The translations under genes were made by a program, and so were the position numbers. From an uncultured Victivallis sp. (GTDB taxonomy: Bacteria > Verrucomicrobiota > Lentisphaeria > Victivallales > Victivallaceae), in contig CALXOE010000026.1 in NCBI GenBank assembly GCA_944389935.1, forward strand, positions 1 to 46,342: DNA of 46,342 nt. The letters run 5' to 3'. This document shows, in pieces, positions 25,874 to 35,054 of the stretch (within the stretch, counting starts at the first letter, position 1; every line of letters begins with the position of its first letter). Under the pieces are notes generated by a model. The model was given only the letters and a program-made list of their open reading frames with translations, did no database searches and was not told where the DNA came from.

Positions 25874-26740
25874 ATGAAATATATCGGAGCGCATGTCAGC
25901 ATTTCGGGCGGGGTGGAAAACGCGCCGGTCAACGCGCACAGGCTCGGGGCGACCGCATTCGCCATGTTTACGAAAAATCAGCGCCAGTGGAGCGCCCCGC
26001 CGCTCTCCCCGGAGTCGATCGCGGCGTTCCGGGCGAATTGCGAGGCGTTCGGTTATCGTCCGGAGCAGATTCTCCCCCACGATACCTACCTTATCAACCT
26101 CGGGCAGCCTGATCCGGAGAAGCGGAAACGTTCGCTTGCGGCGTTCGTCGATGAACTTGCCCGCTGTCGCGAACTCGGGCTTGTGAAGCTGAACTTTCAC
26201 CCCGGCAGCCATCTGAAAGAGGTGACGCTCGAAGAGGAGCTCCGCCTCATCGCCGCGAGCGTTCGCGAGGCGGTCGATACCGTTCCCGGCGTGACGGCCG
26301 TCTTCGAGAATACGGCAGGGCAGGGGACGAACGTCGGATTCGCGTTCGAGCAGATCGCCGAGATGCTCGAACTGGTCGATCGTCCCGGACGGGTCGGCGT
26401 CTGCATCGACACCTGCCACTCCTATGCGGCCGGATACGACCTCAAAACTCCCGAGGGGTACGAGAGGACGTTTGCGGAATTCGAGCGGTTGATCGGTTTT
26501 CAATATCTGCAGGGAATGCACCTGAACGATTCAAAAAGCGTGCTCGGCGGCCGCCTCGACCGCCATAACAGCATCGGGGCGGGGGAGCTCGGACTCGAGT
26601 TTTTCCGTCGGCTCATGCAGGATGAACGTTTCGACGGCATTCCTCTGATTCTCGAGACGCCGAACGAAGAGATCTGGGCCGCGGAGATCGCCATGCTCAA
26701 GGAGTTTGCGGGCGCGGTTCCTCCTGCTGCGGCAAACTAG
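25874..26740 (+). CDS. nfo: deoxyribonuclease IV (AP endonuclease)
   Basis: 288 residues, full length. It cleaves the backbone 5' of abasic sites in base excision repair using three metals. The metal-binding motifs are in place: [16 protein letters not shown] at the N terminus, [49 protein letters not shown] and LETPN at the C terminus. ATG 25874 has AGGGAGAG 7 bp upstream. The last 44 bp overlap the 3' end of the convergent 765-residue gene. Confidence 0.96.
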   Translation: MKYIGAHVSISGGVENAPVNAHRLGATAFAMFTKNQRQWSAPPLSPESIAAFRANCEAFGYRPEQILPHDTYLINLGQPDPEKRKRSLAAFVDELARCRELGLVKLNFHPGSHLKEVTLEEELRLIAASVREAVDTVPGVTAVFENTAGQGTNVGFAFEQIAEMLELVDRPGRVGVCIDTCHSYAAGYDLKTPEGYERTFAEFERLIGFQYLQGMHLNDSKSVLGGRLDRHNSIGAGELGLEFFRRLMQDERFDGIPLILETPNEEIWAAEIAMLKEFAGAVPPAAAN

Positions 26741-28994
26741 ATTGCTTTTCTACGGCCGTCGTTTCCCCGGGCGTCCGGCGGGATTCCGGATCGGATTTGG
26801 ATCTGGTCATCCAGCGGAATCCCCAGTATCCGCCCCAGGCGCACAGCGCGGCCAGAAGCAGAATCAGCAGAATCCGCAATGGCCAGTTGCTGATCGGGTG
26901 GCTGAAGTAATTGACCAGATCACGCTTCAAAAAGGTGGCCCTGGGGAGTTTCGGCACGTAGGTGAAGATGGTTCCCATCCTGCGGCTGAGCCGCATCCGG
27001 CGATTGACCGCAACTCCATTCGCTTCCAGAAAGCGGGAGAGATTTCGCCGGTAGAGTTTGACAAGGGAAACCACCACAACCGGTCCGCCGAAGATGAGGA
27101 TGATCCCGAGCAGAACAGCCAGGACGTTCCAGATCGAGACGTGCGCAAGTTGTTTGACGATGAAAGCGATGGAACTGCCGATCGCCGCGATTCCGATCCC
27201 GCTGCCCATGAGCATCATGGAGCCGGAAACCGCCGGAGTCTGAGGTTTCGCCTGCGCTGCGGGGGCTCCGGTCGCGCTGCCCGGGAGGGCGCCGGGGGTG
27301 GTCGCGGCCGTCGCGGCGGAGTTGAGGTTCACTTCGAGCTGTTTCTGCGCGTCCTGACTTTTGGTTGAGAAGAAGCGATCGGCCAGATTGGAGATGAATT
27401 CCCCGAATTTGTAGAACGGCATGCGCAAAGCTTCGGAAATCGAAACCGGCTGCTGCACGAGATCGGTGATCTTCGCATCCCAGAGCGCGCCGTCGGGCGC
27501 GAAGAAGATTCCGTGTTTGCCGATGAAGAAGTTGTTGATGTTCCGGCTCGTGACGGCGACCGCGAGTTTCATGGTTCTGGCCGCGTCGGGAGCCCCGGTT
27601 CTGGCGTCGAGATAGATCACGCAGATGTTGCTGCGCTGGACGATGTTTTTATGTTCGGCGGGGTTCTGCACGGTCGTGCAGAGAGAGAGACACATTCCGT
27701 CCATGACGAGTTTCCCGGCCTGCAGCAGCGATGGCGTTTCAGGATTGAAGAGGCAGCTCAGATTCACAAAGTTGTTCAGAAACTCCTTGAGGCAGTTTTG
27801 AAACAGAATCAACTTGTGGAGCTGATTGCACGCGCCGATTCTCGGAGCGACGGCAAGGTCGGCTTCTATCATTTCGCGCAGCTGGGCGATCCGTTCCGGC
27901 TCAGTCAGCCGCCGGAGAGTTTCGAGATCGGCTCCTCCGGAGTGATCTTCCGGGCGCGAGGCGAGCCAGGAAGCATAGGGCGCGAACTTCTCTCTGATCT
28001 CCACCCACTTCTGCGCCGACAGTTTGGATCCGTCCAGAAATTGTTTGAGATGAACGTCTTCAGCAAACGCCCGCAGCGCATCATGCTGCAGGGGATTGAG
28101 ACGGGTCGAGAAATCGAGCACCTCCTCCCGGTTCGGTTCCGCCGGCGGAGCCGAGGAGAAGAAGTCGCGGATGGCGGGGTTGTTCAACGGGTCGATTGTG
28201 TTTTCGACCTTGCCGAGTCTCCGCGTGGATTCCGAACTGAAATTGAGCGCTTCGCAGGCGATGAAGTAGTTGTCGACTTCTGTTGCGACGGCCCTGTACT
28301 TTTCATAGGCGGCTGCGGTATCATCACCGAACGGGAGGAGCGTTTCCGGGGATGCTGCCGGGGCGTCGGCCCACTGCAGATATGCGGTGGCTGCGGTCGC
28401 AAACGAGTCGAGGATGGTTCCATCGATCCCCTCGCTGCCGCTGGCATCCCGGATGCTGCCGAATGCTTTCATGGCCACTTCGATGAGTTCGGCTGCTTCG
28501 GGGGTGTCGGCCGATTCGGGCGGGATGACTCCGTCGCCGTTGCGGCGCGCACAGGCGATGATCTCCTTGTCGTTGCGGATCTGCGCGAGAGTGATCCGGT
28601 CGAGTTCCTCCGCTCCGAGATTCGTGAGGACGAGTCTCGCAGCGTCGAGCAGCCGCCCGCCCTCCGGCGTCGAGTCGTTGATGGCGGAAAGCAGCAGAGT
28701 ATCGCTTCCCTCTTCAAAGCCGCGAAAATCGCGGAGCAGCCCGAGAAACCAGAGAACGGCGCGTTTCACCTCCTCGGTCCGGATCTGCCCGTTGAGGTCA
28801 TCGTCGAGAAATGCGAGGAACTGCTCATCGCAGCGCATGGAGGTCACGCTGATGCTGTTCAGCGCCCAGTGTGCCTCATCGAGCGCGAGGAGCAGTTTGA
28901 GATCCTCGGCATTCCGGATGAGAGCCTGATAGGAACCGCCGATCCGGCGGAATTCCAGTTGGTACGGCGCTGTTTTTCTGGCGATGTCCTGCAT
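26697..28994 (-). CDS. large EF-hand-containing membrane protein, function unknown
   Basis: 765 residues, no N-terminal signal peptide. Residues 64-75 ([12 protein letters not shown]) are a canonical EF-hand loop with D1, D3, N5, G6, I8 and E12. Degenerate dG-x-I loops follow (NGDGVIPPE at about 174, IDGTILDSF). The middle ~400 residues are helical and soluble, with a Cys-containing stretch ([19 protein letters not shown]). After an Ala/Pro linker there are three membrane helices (about 595-620, 628-652, 705-730) and a Glu/Pro-rich tail. I do not recognise a characterised family. The ATG at 28994 is preferred to upstream frame extensions. It overlaps nfo at its 3' end. Confidence 0.85.
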   Translation of the reverse strand: MQDIARKTAPYQLEFRRIGGSYQALIRNAEDLKLLLALDEAHWALNSISVTSMRCDEQFLAFLDDDLNGQIRTEEVKRAVLWFLGLLRDFRGFEEGSDTLLLSAINDSTPEGGRLLDAARLVLTNLGAEELDRITLAQIRNDKEIIACARRNGDGVIPPESADTPEAAELIEVAMKAFGSIRDASGSEGIDGTILDSFATAATAYLQWADAPAASPETLLPFGDDTAAAYEKYRAVATEVDNYFIACEALNFSSESTRRLGKVENTIDPLNNPAIRDFFSSAPPAEPNREEVLDFSTRLNPLQHDALRAFAEDVHLKQFLDGSKLSAQKWVEIREKFAPYASWLASRPEDHSGGADLETLRRLTEPERIAQLREMIEADLAVAPRIGACNQLHKLILFQNCLKEFLNNFVNLSCLFNPETPSLLQAGKLVMDGMCLSLCTTVQNPAEHKNIVQRSNICVIYLDARTGAPDAARTMKLAVAVTSRNINNFFIGKHGIFFAPDGALWDAKITDLVQQPVSISEALRMPFYKFGEFISNLADRFFSTKSQDAQKQLEVNLNSAATAATTPGALPGSATGAPAAQAKPQTPAVSGSMMLMGSGIGIAAIGSSIAFIVKQLAHVSIWNVLAVLLGIILIFGGPVVVVSLVKLYRRNLSRFLEANGVAVNRRMRLSRRMGTIFTYVPKLPRATFLKRDLVNYFSHPISNWPLRILLILLLAALCAWGGYWGFRWMTRSKSDPESRRTPGETTAVEKQSSLPQQEEPRPQTP

Positions 28995-29114
28995 GATTGC
29001 GCAGCCTTTCCCTGCGGTTGTTTGATCTCGATCGTCTCTTGTATCAAATATACTGTAAAAAATGACGGAAACCATCCCCGGAAGAAAAAAAGATCAAAAA
29101 AAAGCCGTCCGGAA

Positions 29115-29158
29115 TATTTTCCCCGTTCCCCGCGCGGGAAAATAGTTTTGTTTTCTTA
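29115..29158 (+). terminator. terminator-like hairpin in an intergenic region
   Basis: TATTTTCCC (29115-29123) / GGGAAAATA (29136-29144) with a 12-nt loop, followed by GTTTTGTTTTCTT. No plus-strand gene lies upstream within 2.3 kb, so it either blocks antisense read-through from under the EF-hand gene or ends a small RNA. Confidence 0.5.
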
Positions 29159-29169
29159 ACTAATCCGGG

Positions 29170-29198
29170 TTGCGAAAAGCGGCGGATGGATGTATATT
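29170..29198 (+). promoter_or_regulatory. promoter of the CBM48 gene
   Basis: TTGCGA, 17 bp, TATATT. Predicted start about 29206, leader about 75 nt before the ATG at 29281. Confidence 0.7.
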
Positions 29199-29280
29199 GA
29201 TATAAGTGGGTGTGAGAAGATGGATGCCGGCCTCCGCGGTAAGGTTGCCGGAGGAACTCGACTGATGGAGAAAAACAGGG

Positions 29281-29580
29281 ATGGTGAAACTGCTTGATGG
29301 CGAAAAAGACGCGACCGCCGGACGGGTCTGCGAATTTTCCGTGACGGCGAAACCGGGGCTGAAAGTCTTTGTCGCCGGTTCCTTCAACGACTGGGATCCG
29401 GAAGCGGCACCGATGAGCGATCCGTCCGGGGACGGGCATTACATCTGCCGGATTACGCTTGCTCCGGGCTCCTACGAGTATAAATTCGTCCTCGAGGATC
29501 TCTGGATTCTCGACGACGAAAATCCGAATTTCGCACCCAACGATTTCGGGACGCTGAACAGCGTTCTGGTGGTGAACTGA
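29281..29580 (+). CDS. stand-alone CBM48 / AMPK-type glycogen-binding domain protein
   Basis: 99 residues, a single beta-sandwich. The pattern KVFVAGSFNDWDPEAAPM, then GHYICRITLAPGSYEYKFVL and WILDDENPNFAPNDFG, is that of the CBM48/glycogen-binding domain found at the N terminus of branching and debranching enzymes and in AMPK beta subunits. Here it is not attached to an enzyme and has no signal peptide, so it may target or regulate a glycogen enzyme in the cytoplasm. GGAGAAA precedes the ATG. EamA follows 37 bp later. Confidence 0.9.
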   Translation: MVKLLDGEKDATAGRVCEFSVTAKPGLKVFVAGSFNDWDPEAAPMSDPSGDGHYICRITLAPGSYEYKFVLEDLWILDDENPNFAPNDFGTLNSVLVVN

Positions 29581-29617
29581 TTTCGGAACGCGGGGTGATT
29601 TCCGCGCAGAAGCGGCC

Positions 29618-30040
29618 ATGTGGAAACTTTATGCGGTGCTTTCGGCGGTATTTGCGGCGCTGACTGCGATTCTCGCCAAAAAAGGGGTGGACGGCGTCGA
29701 CTCGAATCTGGCGACGGCGATCCGCACGACGGTGATTCTCATCATCACATGGGGAATCGTGCTCGTGAGCGGGACTGCGGCCGGAATCCGTGATGTTTCG
29801 CAGCGCTGCGTGATGTTTCTCATTCTCTCCGGAATCGCGACCGGACTTTCATGGCTCTTCTACTTCAAGGCGCTTCAGGGGGGACCCGCCTCTCTGGTTG
29901 CACCCATTGACAAGCTCAGCGTGGCGATCACGATCGTACTCGGGATTGTTCTGCTCGGCGAACATCCCGGCTGGCGCGGCATCGCCGGCGGCGCGCTGAT
30001 TCTGGCGGGCACTCTCGTGATTCTCCTTCCCGGAAAATAA
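29618..30040 (+). CDS. half-size EamA-family transporter
   Basis: 140 residues, about five hydrophobic helices, one EamA repeat instead of the usual two. Typical segments: LSAVFAALTAILAKKGVDGV, then ATAIRTTVILIITWGIVL, SWLFYFKALQGGPASLVAPI, LGIVLLGEHPGW and AGGALILAGTLVILL. EamA proteins export or import small metabolites; single-repeat forms act as dimers, as in the SMR and paired EamA systems. It lies 37 bp after the CBM48 gene and has no strong ribosome site. No partner half is nearby, so it is probably homodimeric. Confidence 0.88.
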   Translation: MWKLYAVLSAVFAALTAILAKKGVDGVDSNLATAIRTTVILIITWGIVLVSGTAAGIRDVSQRCVMFLILSGIATGLSWLFYFKALQGGPASLVAPIDKLSVAITIVLGIVLLGEHPGWRGIAGGALILAGTLVILLPGK

Positions 30041-30102
30041 GTAAAATTCTCCACGGATCGACTTTTTTTCCAAAAAAAATTCCAAAAAAATTCTTCCGGC
30101 TA

Positions 30103-30131
30103 TTGACATCGTTATAGAACTTTGCTATAAT
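30103..30131 (+). promoter_or_regulatory. consensus promoter of the GntR/LacI hybrid regulator
   Basis: TTGACA, 17 bp, TATAAT: both hexamers match the sigma70 consensus exactly. It is the strongest promoter in the window and is covered by the repeat at 30114-30151, as expected for a tightly repressed gene. Confidence 0.9.
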
Positions 30132-30151
30132 ATTGATAGAACTTTGCTATA
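30114..30151 (+). repeat. 22-bp-phased direct repeat, candidate operator pair
   Basis: ATAGAACTTTGCTATA occurs at 30114-30129 and 30136-30151, 22 bp apart (about two helical turns). Each copy is itself an inverted repeat, TATAG/CTATA around AACTTTG. The first covers the promoter spacer and the -10, the second covers the predicted start. The layout fits autorepression by a dimeric GntR-type protein. Confidence 0.85.
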
Positions 30152-30183
30152 TGTGAACAGAGAAGCGCAATCCGGGAAGTCTG

Positions 30184-31347
30184 ATGTTGCGGGAACGGGT
30201 GACAAAAGTACAACTTGTCGAGGAGCAGCTCCGGCGTGAGATTGAGATCGGCAATTTTGCTCGCGGCACGGCTCTGCCGCCGGAGCGGGAGCTTGCGGAA
30301 CAGTTCGGCGTGAGCTACATGACGATGCGCAAGGCGGTGGGCGGTCTGATCGGGGAGGGGTTGCTCCGGCGGAACCGCGGCAGCGGGACGTTTGTCTGCA
30401 GCAACATCTCCGAGGAGAAGGTGCAAAAAAAACTCGGGGTTGTGATTCCGGCCTGGTCCGCACCGGAGAATCTTGATTTCATCATGTACATCTCCGAGGC
30501 CTGCGCCGCTGCCAGCTGGCTGGTGAAAATCATCTATGCGCGCAGTTGGGAGGAACGCGCGATCCTTGATCTCTGGCAGAACAGTGATGCTCTCGTCTGC
30601 GGTTCTGTGAATGATCTCCGCACGCTTCCGGATTCACTGCGGGAGCGCATTCGGAATCGGACGAAGCCGATTGTATTCTGTGATACAGATGCTTCCGCTT
30701 ATGGTGCGGATTCCATTTTTTACCTGCCGGACTCCTCCTTGGAAGAGGCGGCGGAATTGCTTTATCGGCTGGGGCATCGCCGGATCGCCCGGATTGATCA
30801 GAAAACAAAGTCAGAGGGGATGTTCCATCCCTGTCTGCATGGCTTTCGTGACTTTTTCCATGCCGAGCATCCGGACGTCCTGGTGGATGAGACCTCATTT
30901 ACGTTTGAGATTCCGCACTTAGAGTTGGCGCATCACACGATTCACCGGGAACTAGTTGCCCACCGGGAGATTCTGAAGCAGTACACTGCGGTGATTTGTC
31001 CCTTGAGTTTTTACTGGGGAGTCATGGCCGGGATTTATGATGCAGGACTGCGTGTGCCGGAAGATCTGTCGGTGTTTACTCTCGGCGAGCGGCAGGAAGC
31101 CAGATTTTACCGGCCTCGTCCGGCAACTCTTTCGCTTCGACTGCGCGATCAGATGTTCCAGGCTCTGGAGCTGGTGCGTTGGCGGACGGAGCATCCGGAA
31201 GCTCCCGTCAGAACTCTCAGAACCCAAACGGAACTGATTCGAGGAGAGACTCTTGCTGCGGCCAGACCAGTTGCGGCCGCGAATTGGGACGAAAAGGCCG
31301 GAAGCGGTCCGATGGTTCAATCGTCCCTTTGCAATGCGGAAATCTAA
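30184..31347 (+). CDS. GntR-type DNA-binding domain fused to LacI-like sugar sensor
   Basis: 387 residues. Residues 1-75 form a GntR winged helix (VEEQLRREIEIGNFARGTAL, ELAEQFGVSYMTMRKAVGGL, NRGSGTFV). Residues ~85-350 follow the periplasmic-binding-protein fold of LacI-family sensors (LGVVIPAW, SDALVCGSVNDL, HRRIARIDQKT, AVICPLSFYWGVMAGIYDAG, VPEDLSVFTLGE), as in AraR-type regulators. It should repress its own gene and the downstream pseudopilin-glycosidase pair until a sugar binds. Base composition is lower in GC than the surrounding genes. The ATG at 30184 has only a weak ribosome site. The pseudopilin starts 41 bp downstream. Confidence 0.9.
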   Translation: MLRERVTKVQLVEEQLRREIEIGNFARGTALPPERELAEQFGVSYMTMRKAVGGLIGEGLLRRNRGSGTFVCSNISEEKVQKKLGVVIPAWSAPENLDFIMYISEACAAASWLVKIIYARSWEERAILDLWQNSDALVCGSVNDLRTLPDSLRERIRNRTKPIVFCDTDASAYGADSIFYLPDSSLEEAAELLYRLGHRRIARIDQKTKSEGMFHPCLHGFRDFFHAEHPDVLVDETSFTFEIPHLELAHHTIHRELVAHREILKQYTAVICPLSFYWGVMAGIYDAGLRVPEDLSVFTLGERQEARFYRPRPATLSLRLRDQMFQALELVRWRTEHPEAPVRTLRTQTELIRGETLAAARPVAAANWDEKAGSGPMVQSSLCNAEI

Positions 31348-31388
31348 AGCGAACTGCCCGAAAATTTTCCTAAGTTCAGGAGGTGAAA

Positions 31389-32123
31389 ATGAAACGAGTA
31401 ACGAGAGAATTTATCGGACTTCAGCAATACAGCCCCAGTTCTTTTCATTGTTTTACGTTGATAGAATTGCTGGTTGTAATTGCGATTATCGCGATTCTGG
31501 CTGGAATGCTTCTTCCGGCGCTGTCGCAGGCTCGCGAGCGTGGGCGATCGGCCAACTGCCTCAGCCGCGTCTCCCAGGTGTCGAGGTCGTTTCAGCTTTA
31601 TGCCGACGACTACCGCGGGTACATGTTTACGCATGTGCAACCCGGTCCGACGCCGTGGGCAAACCTGCTGGCGACGCAAAAATACATGGACAAGAAAATC
31701 CGGAACTGCCCGAATCTGGAGGTCGATGGAATTGATTATTTTCGTGTGTACGGGATGTACCGGACTTCGCTGAACAACACATGGTTCAATAATAAAAAAG
31801 ATGAGTGGGGGAATTTCCCGGTTCGGATTACCGGGGAAGACAGTTTATATTATGCCACGACCCGAATGAAAAAGCCGACTGAGATTCCCATGGTTGCGGA
31901 TACCATGTGCAATTCCACGTCCAGCTATTCCGGGAAGGGAATGTGGGTGTATTCTCCGGGGTGGAACGGTTCCGGCAATGATGACAGCGGAATTTCCGTT
32001 CATCACGCCGGCCGGTGCAACATGAGTTTTTTCGACGGCCATGCGCTTTCGCAGGGCAGAAATGATTTGAAATCGCTCGGTTTCACCGCCGTGATCGACG
32101 GTGGCGGCCGGGTTGGTCTGTGA
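31389..32123 (+). CDS. type II pseudopilin with H-x9-DG motif
   Basis: 244 residues. A 23-residue leader ends at SSFHC, then [18 protein letters not shown] begins the mature hydrophobic helix with Glu at +5, as needed for prepilin peptidase processing and T2SS/T4P assembly. The residue before the cleavage site is Cys instead of Gly. The C-terminal globular part contains [12 protein letters not shown], the H-x9-DG motif of prepilin-processing-associated proteins common in Lentisphaerota and Planctomycetota. The start is ATG 31389 with AGGAGG 5 bp upstream. It lies between a GntR/LacI regulator and a secreted glycosidase that starts 6 bp after its stop. Confidence 0.92.
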   Translation: MKRVTREFIGLQQYSPSSFHCFTLIELLVVIAIIAILAGMLLPALSQARERGRSANCLSRVSQVSRSFQLYADDYRGYMFTHVQPGPTPWANLLATQKYMDKKIRNCPNLEVDGIDYFRVYGMYRTSLNNTWFNNKKDEWGNFPVRITGEDSLYYATTRMKKPTEIPMVADTMCNSTSSYSGKGMWVYSPGWNGSGNDDSGISVHHAGRCNMSFFDGHALSQGRNDLKSLGFTAVIDGGGRVGL

Positions 32124-32129
32124 GGGAGA

Positions 32130-35054
32130 ATGAAGATGAAAGCGATATGGATTTTTGCGGCAGTTGCCGCAGTGGGAGTTCTCTTTGCCGGAGAGACGGT
32201 GGTTCTTCCCTGGTCCGAAAATCTGAACCGGGTGGAACGATTTGAAAAGAACTGCTCCGGCGAGTTGACGATTTCAAAGGACGCAAAAGAGAATGCGATC
32301 CGGTTTGATGCGGAATTTACGCCCGGGACCGATTTCTGGTGTTATCCGCGTTTGCGTCTCGCCGCGGGGGAGTCGCTCGCAAAAGCGCAGGCGATCCGGT
32401 TCGAGTTCCGGGCCGAGCAGGAGAAGCCGGACGCCGGTTACCGGTGCGCCTATGTGATGTTTGAGAACGGAATGCCGTATTTCACGTTGCCCGCGCCGAA
32501 GCCGGAGTATCAGCAAGTCACGATTCCGCTGGCGGAAGCGGTGAAAGATCCCGCCTCCGTGCGGCAGTTGCGGATCGGAATGAATCCCCGTTCGGAGCGA
32601 TTGACGTTTTTCGTTCGCAACATCGAGGTGCTCGGTGATCCTGCCGGGCAGCCGCCGTGCGATGTCGCCGAGGTTGTTACGGCGCAGACTCCCGGTGCGG
32701 CGTTTATTCAGGGGGAACCGCTCCGGTTCACGCTCAAGCCGTTTGTCGTTGCCGGGCCGCAGTGGGTTCTGAAGAACTGGAAAGGCGAGACGGTTCGTTC
32801 CGGCGCCTGGCCGCAGAATTCGCGTGAGCTGCTTCTGGAGCCGCTCCCGAACGGCTACTACACGCTGGAACTCACCTCTGATCGGCAGAAGTTCACCGGC
32901 TTCCGCAGTTTTGCGGTCGTTCCCGATCCGTCGTCCCGTCCACGCAATCCGGAGATGTTTTTTGCGATGGACACTGCGCAGAGCTGGCTGGCCCGGCCGG
33001 ATTCCGCCAATTACCGTCACCCCGGTGACGCCTACGAAATCGTTTCGGAAGTTGCGAGGCGTGCGGGGCTCAAGATGGTGCGCGAGCGTATGAGTTGGAG
33101 CGAATGCGAAGCGGAACCCGGCAAATTCAACTGGAAACAGTACATGACCAACGCGGCATTGCTGGCGGAGCGCGGCGTGAAAGTCTCCGGCATGTACCAC
33201 AATGCGCCGCAGTGGGCGAAAACCAATACGACCCATCTGCCGGGGGATCTGGTGGCGACTTACAACTTTGCAAAGAAACTTGCCGAGACATTCCGGGGGA
33301 AGATGGCGGACTGGGAGTTCTGGAACGAGCAGGATATCGGTTTTGCTCCGGAGGGTGCCTGGGACTACGCTTCGACGCTGAAAGCGGCTTATCTCGGGTT
33401 CAAAGCCGGAGATCCGGAGCTGCCGGTCGCGATCGGCGGTTACGCCCAGACCGATGTCCCGCCGTATGCTGACGCGGTGATGAAAAACGGTGCGGGAGAG
33501 TATTTCGACATCTTCAATATTCACACATACGCGACCTTGCGGGAGTATCCCGCTCTGCTTGGCAAAATCCGCGCTCATCTGGCCCGCCACGGGGTGGAGA
33601 ACCGGCCGGTCTGGTTCACGGAAAACGGCTGCCGCATGGAGGGGTCCGGCTCGGTCGACAGTTATATGAGCGGACTGAAAGCCCACTCTCCGGAACAGGA
33701 GATGATCGTTGCCGAATTCCTGCCGAAGATGATGATTCTGATGCAGTCCCTCGGCGTGGATCGGGATTTCTTCTTCGTGCTGCCGCCTTACAACGAACAG
33801 AGCGGCAGCAAGGACTGGGGGCTCATGCGCCGGGATTACACGGTCAAGCCCGGTTTCGCGGTGTTCGCGACGCTGACCGATCAGCTTGGAGATGCGGTGT
33901 ATGAGGGGACGCTGACGCTCGGCGACGGGATTCGCGGTTACGTCTATCGCGGCCGGGATGGGCGGAAGATTCTCGTGTACTGGAGCGAATCCGAACTCGA
34001 TGTCGATGGCGGAATTCCGGCCGTGAATCTGAAAGATGCCAGGGAGAGGAAGTTCACTTTGAATTTGAACGGCACGTTTGACGGGGTTGACGCATTCGGA
34101 ACGCCGTTTTCGGTGACGTCGAAAGGCGGAAAGCTTGAGCTGACCGCAACCCGGATGCCCGCGATCCTGACGGGAATCTCCGGGCTCGAGCCGACGGAGC
34201 GATTCACCGCCGTGAAGAAACAGGGGGCGCCGCGCGACAGCCGGTTTGACCGGACGATCGTCTTCCGCACCGAACTCTCGAACGACTTCGGGCTGCTCGG
34301 TGACAAATCCGCCGTGGATGTGAAACAGGAGAACGCCGCGTTCAAGCTGCAGGTGTTCAACCTCTCGGACAAAGTCAAAACCGGCCGGGTGATTGTCTCC
34401 GGCGGCGAAGTTTCCGGGCTGCCCGGCACGGTGACGATTCCGGCATTCGGCAAGGTCGAACTGCCGCTCACGATTTCGCCGGAACTCAATGAGAAGTTCC
34501 AGGGGGAGATCCGGATCAGCGGCACGTTCGAGGGGAAGGAGGCGACTCCTGCTGTGATTCCGTGCCGCATGCTTTCGCGGATGAGCCGGGAGAGTCGTGC
34601 CGTCGCCATGCCCGGCATGGAGGATCCCGGCAACTGGCGGCAGAATTCATCGGGGAAAATGACGATCTCTTTCGATCATGCGGAAAAGGGGATCCGTTTC
34701 CGGACGCAGTTCCCGGCCGGAGTCGACCGCTGGACCTATCCGGAGTATATTCTGCAGTTGCCGCAGGAGTCGCTCAAGGGGGCGATCGGATTGAGCTTCG
34801 AGGTGAAAGCTCTTCCGGCCGACAAGGTCAAGCAGATGCTGGTGATGGCCGTCATGGGAACGCAGAATGAGGGCGGAGACGCGGTCTATCTCCCGGTTGC
34901 GAAACCCACCGAAAAATGGGAGGAACGGTTCGTCGCGTTTCCGGAGGGACAGCTCGATCCGGATCGGATCCGCCAGCTGCGGATCGGCATAAATTCCAAT
35001 GCCGATGACATCACGTATCTCATTCGCAACATCAAGGTGCTTTTCGCCAGATAA
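32130..35054 (+). CDS. secreted clan GH-A (GH39-like) glycosidase with duplicated terminal beta domains
   Basis: 974 residues. Signal peptide about 1-20 (IWIFAAVAAVGVLFA). A beta-sandwich of about 140 residues follows, ending in RQLRIGMNPRSERLTFFVRN. The TIM barrel spans about 270-600 with acid/base E400 in WEFWNEQD and nucleophile E498 in WFTENGC, the arrangement of clan GH-A. Beta domains come next, and a C-terminal sandwich (about 830-972) repeats the first one, ending in RQLRIGINSNADDITYLIRN. It should act outside the cytoplasm on a plant or host glycan; the sugar is unknown. The ATG at 32130 has GAGGGAG just upstream and lies 6 bp after the pseudopilin stop; a second ATG at 32136 is possible. 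Confidence 0.88.
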   Translation: MKMKAIWIFAAVAAVGVLFAGETVVLPWSENLNRVERFEKNCSGELTISKDAKENAIRFDAEFTPGTDFWCYPRLRLAAGESLAKAQAIRFEFRAEQEKPDAGYRCAYVMFENGMPYFTLPAPKPEYQQVTIPLAEAVKDPASVRQLRIGMNPRSERLTFFVRNIEVLGDPAGQPPCDVAEVVTAQTPGAAFIQGEPLRFTLKPFVVAGPQWVLKNWKGETVRSGAWPQNSRELLLEPLPNGYYTLELTSDRQKFTGFRSFAVVPDPSSRPRNPEMFFAMDTAQSWLARPDSANYRHPGDAYEIVSEVARRAGLKMVRERMSWSECEAEPGKFNWKQYMTNAALLAERGVKVSGMYHNAPQWAKTNTTHLPGDLVATYNFAKKLAETFRGKMADWEFWNEQDIGFAPEGAWDYASTLKAAYLGFKAGDPELPVAIGGYAQTDVPPYADAVMKNGAGEYFDIFNIHTYATLREYPALLGKIRAHLARHGVENRPVWFTENGCRMEGSGSVDSYMSGLKAHSPEQEMIVAEFLPKMMILMQSLGVDRDFFFVLPPYNEQSGSKDWGLMRRDYTVKPGFAVFATLTDQLGDAVYEGTLTLGDGIRGYVYRGRDGRKILVYWSESELDVDGGIPAVNLKDARERKFTLNLNGTFDGVDAFGTPFSVTSKGGKLELTATRMPAILTGISGLEPTERFTAVKKQGAPRDSRFDRTIVFRTELSNDFGLLGDKSAVDVKQENAAFKLQVFNLSDKVKTGRVIVSGGEVSGLPGTVTIPAFGKVELPLTISPELNEKFQGEIRISGTFEGKEATPAVIPCRMLSRMSRESRAVAMPGMEDPGNWRQNSSGKMTISFDHAEKGIRFRTQFPAGVDRWTYPEYILQLPQESLKGAIGLSFEVKALPADKVKQMLVMAVMGTQNEGGDAVYLPVAKPTEKWEERFVAFPEGQLDPDRIRQLRIGINSNADDITYLIRNIKVLFAR

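Noticed and set aside
27513..29159. 548-codon plus-strand ORF opposite the EF-hand gene
   Set aside because: Antisense shadow; no ribosome site and no domain.
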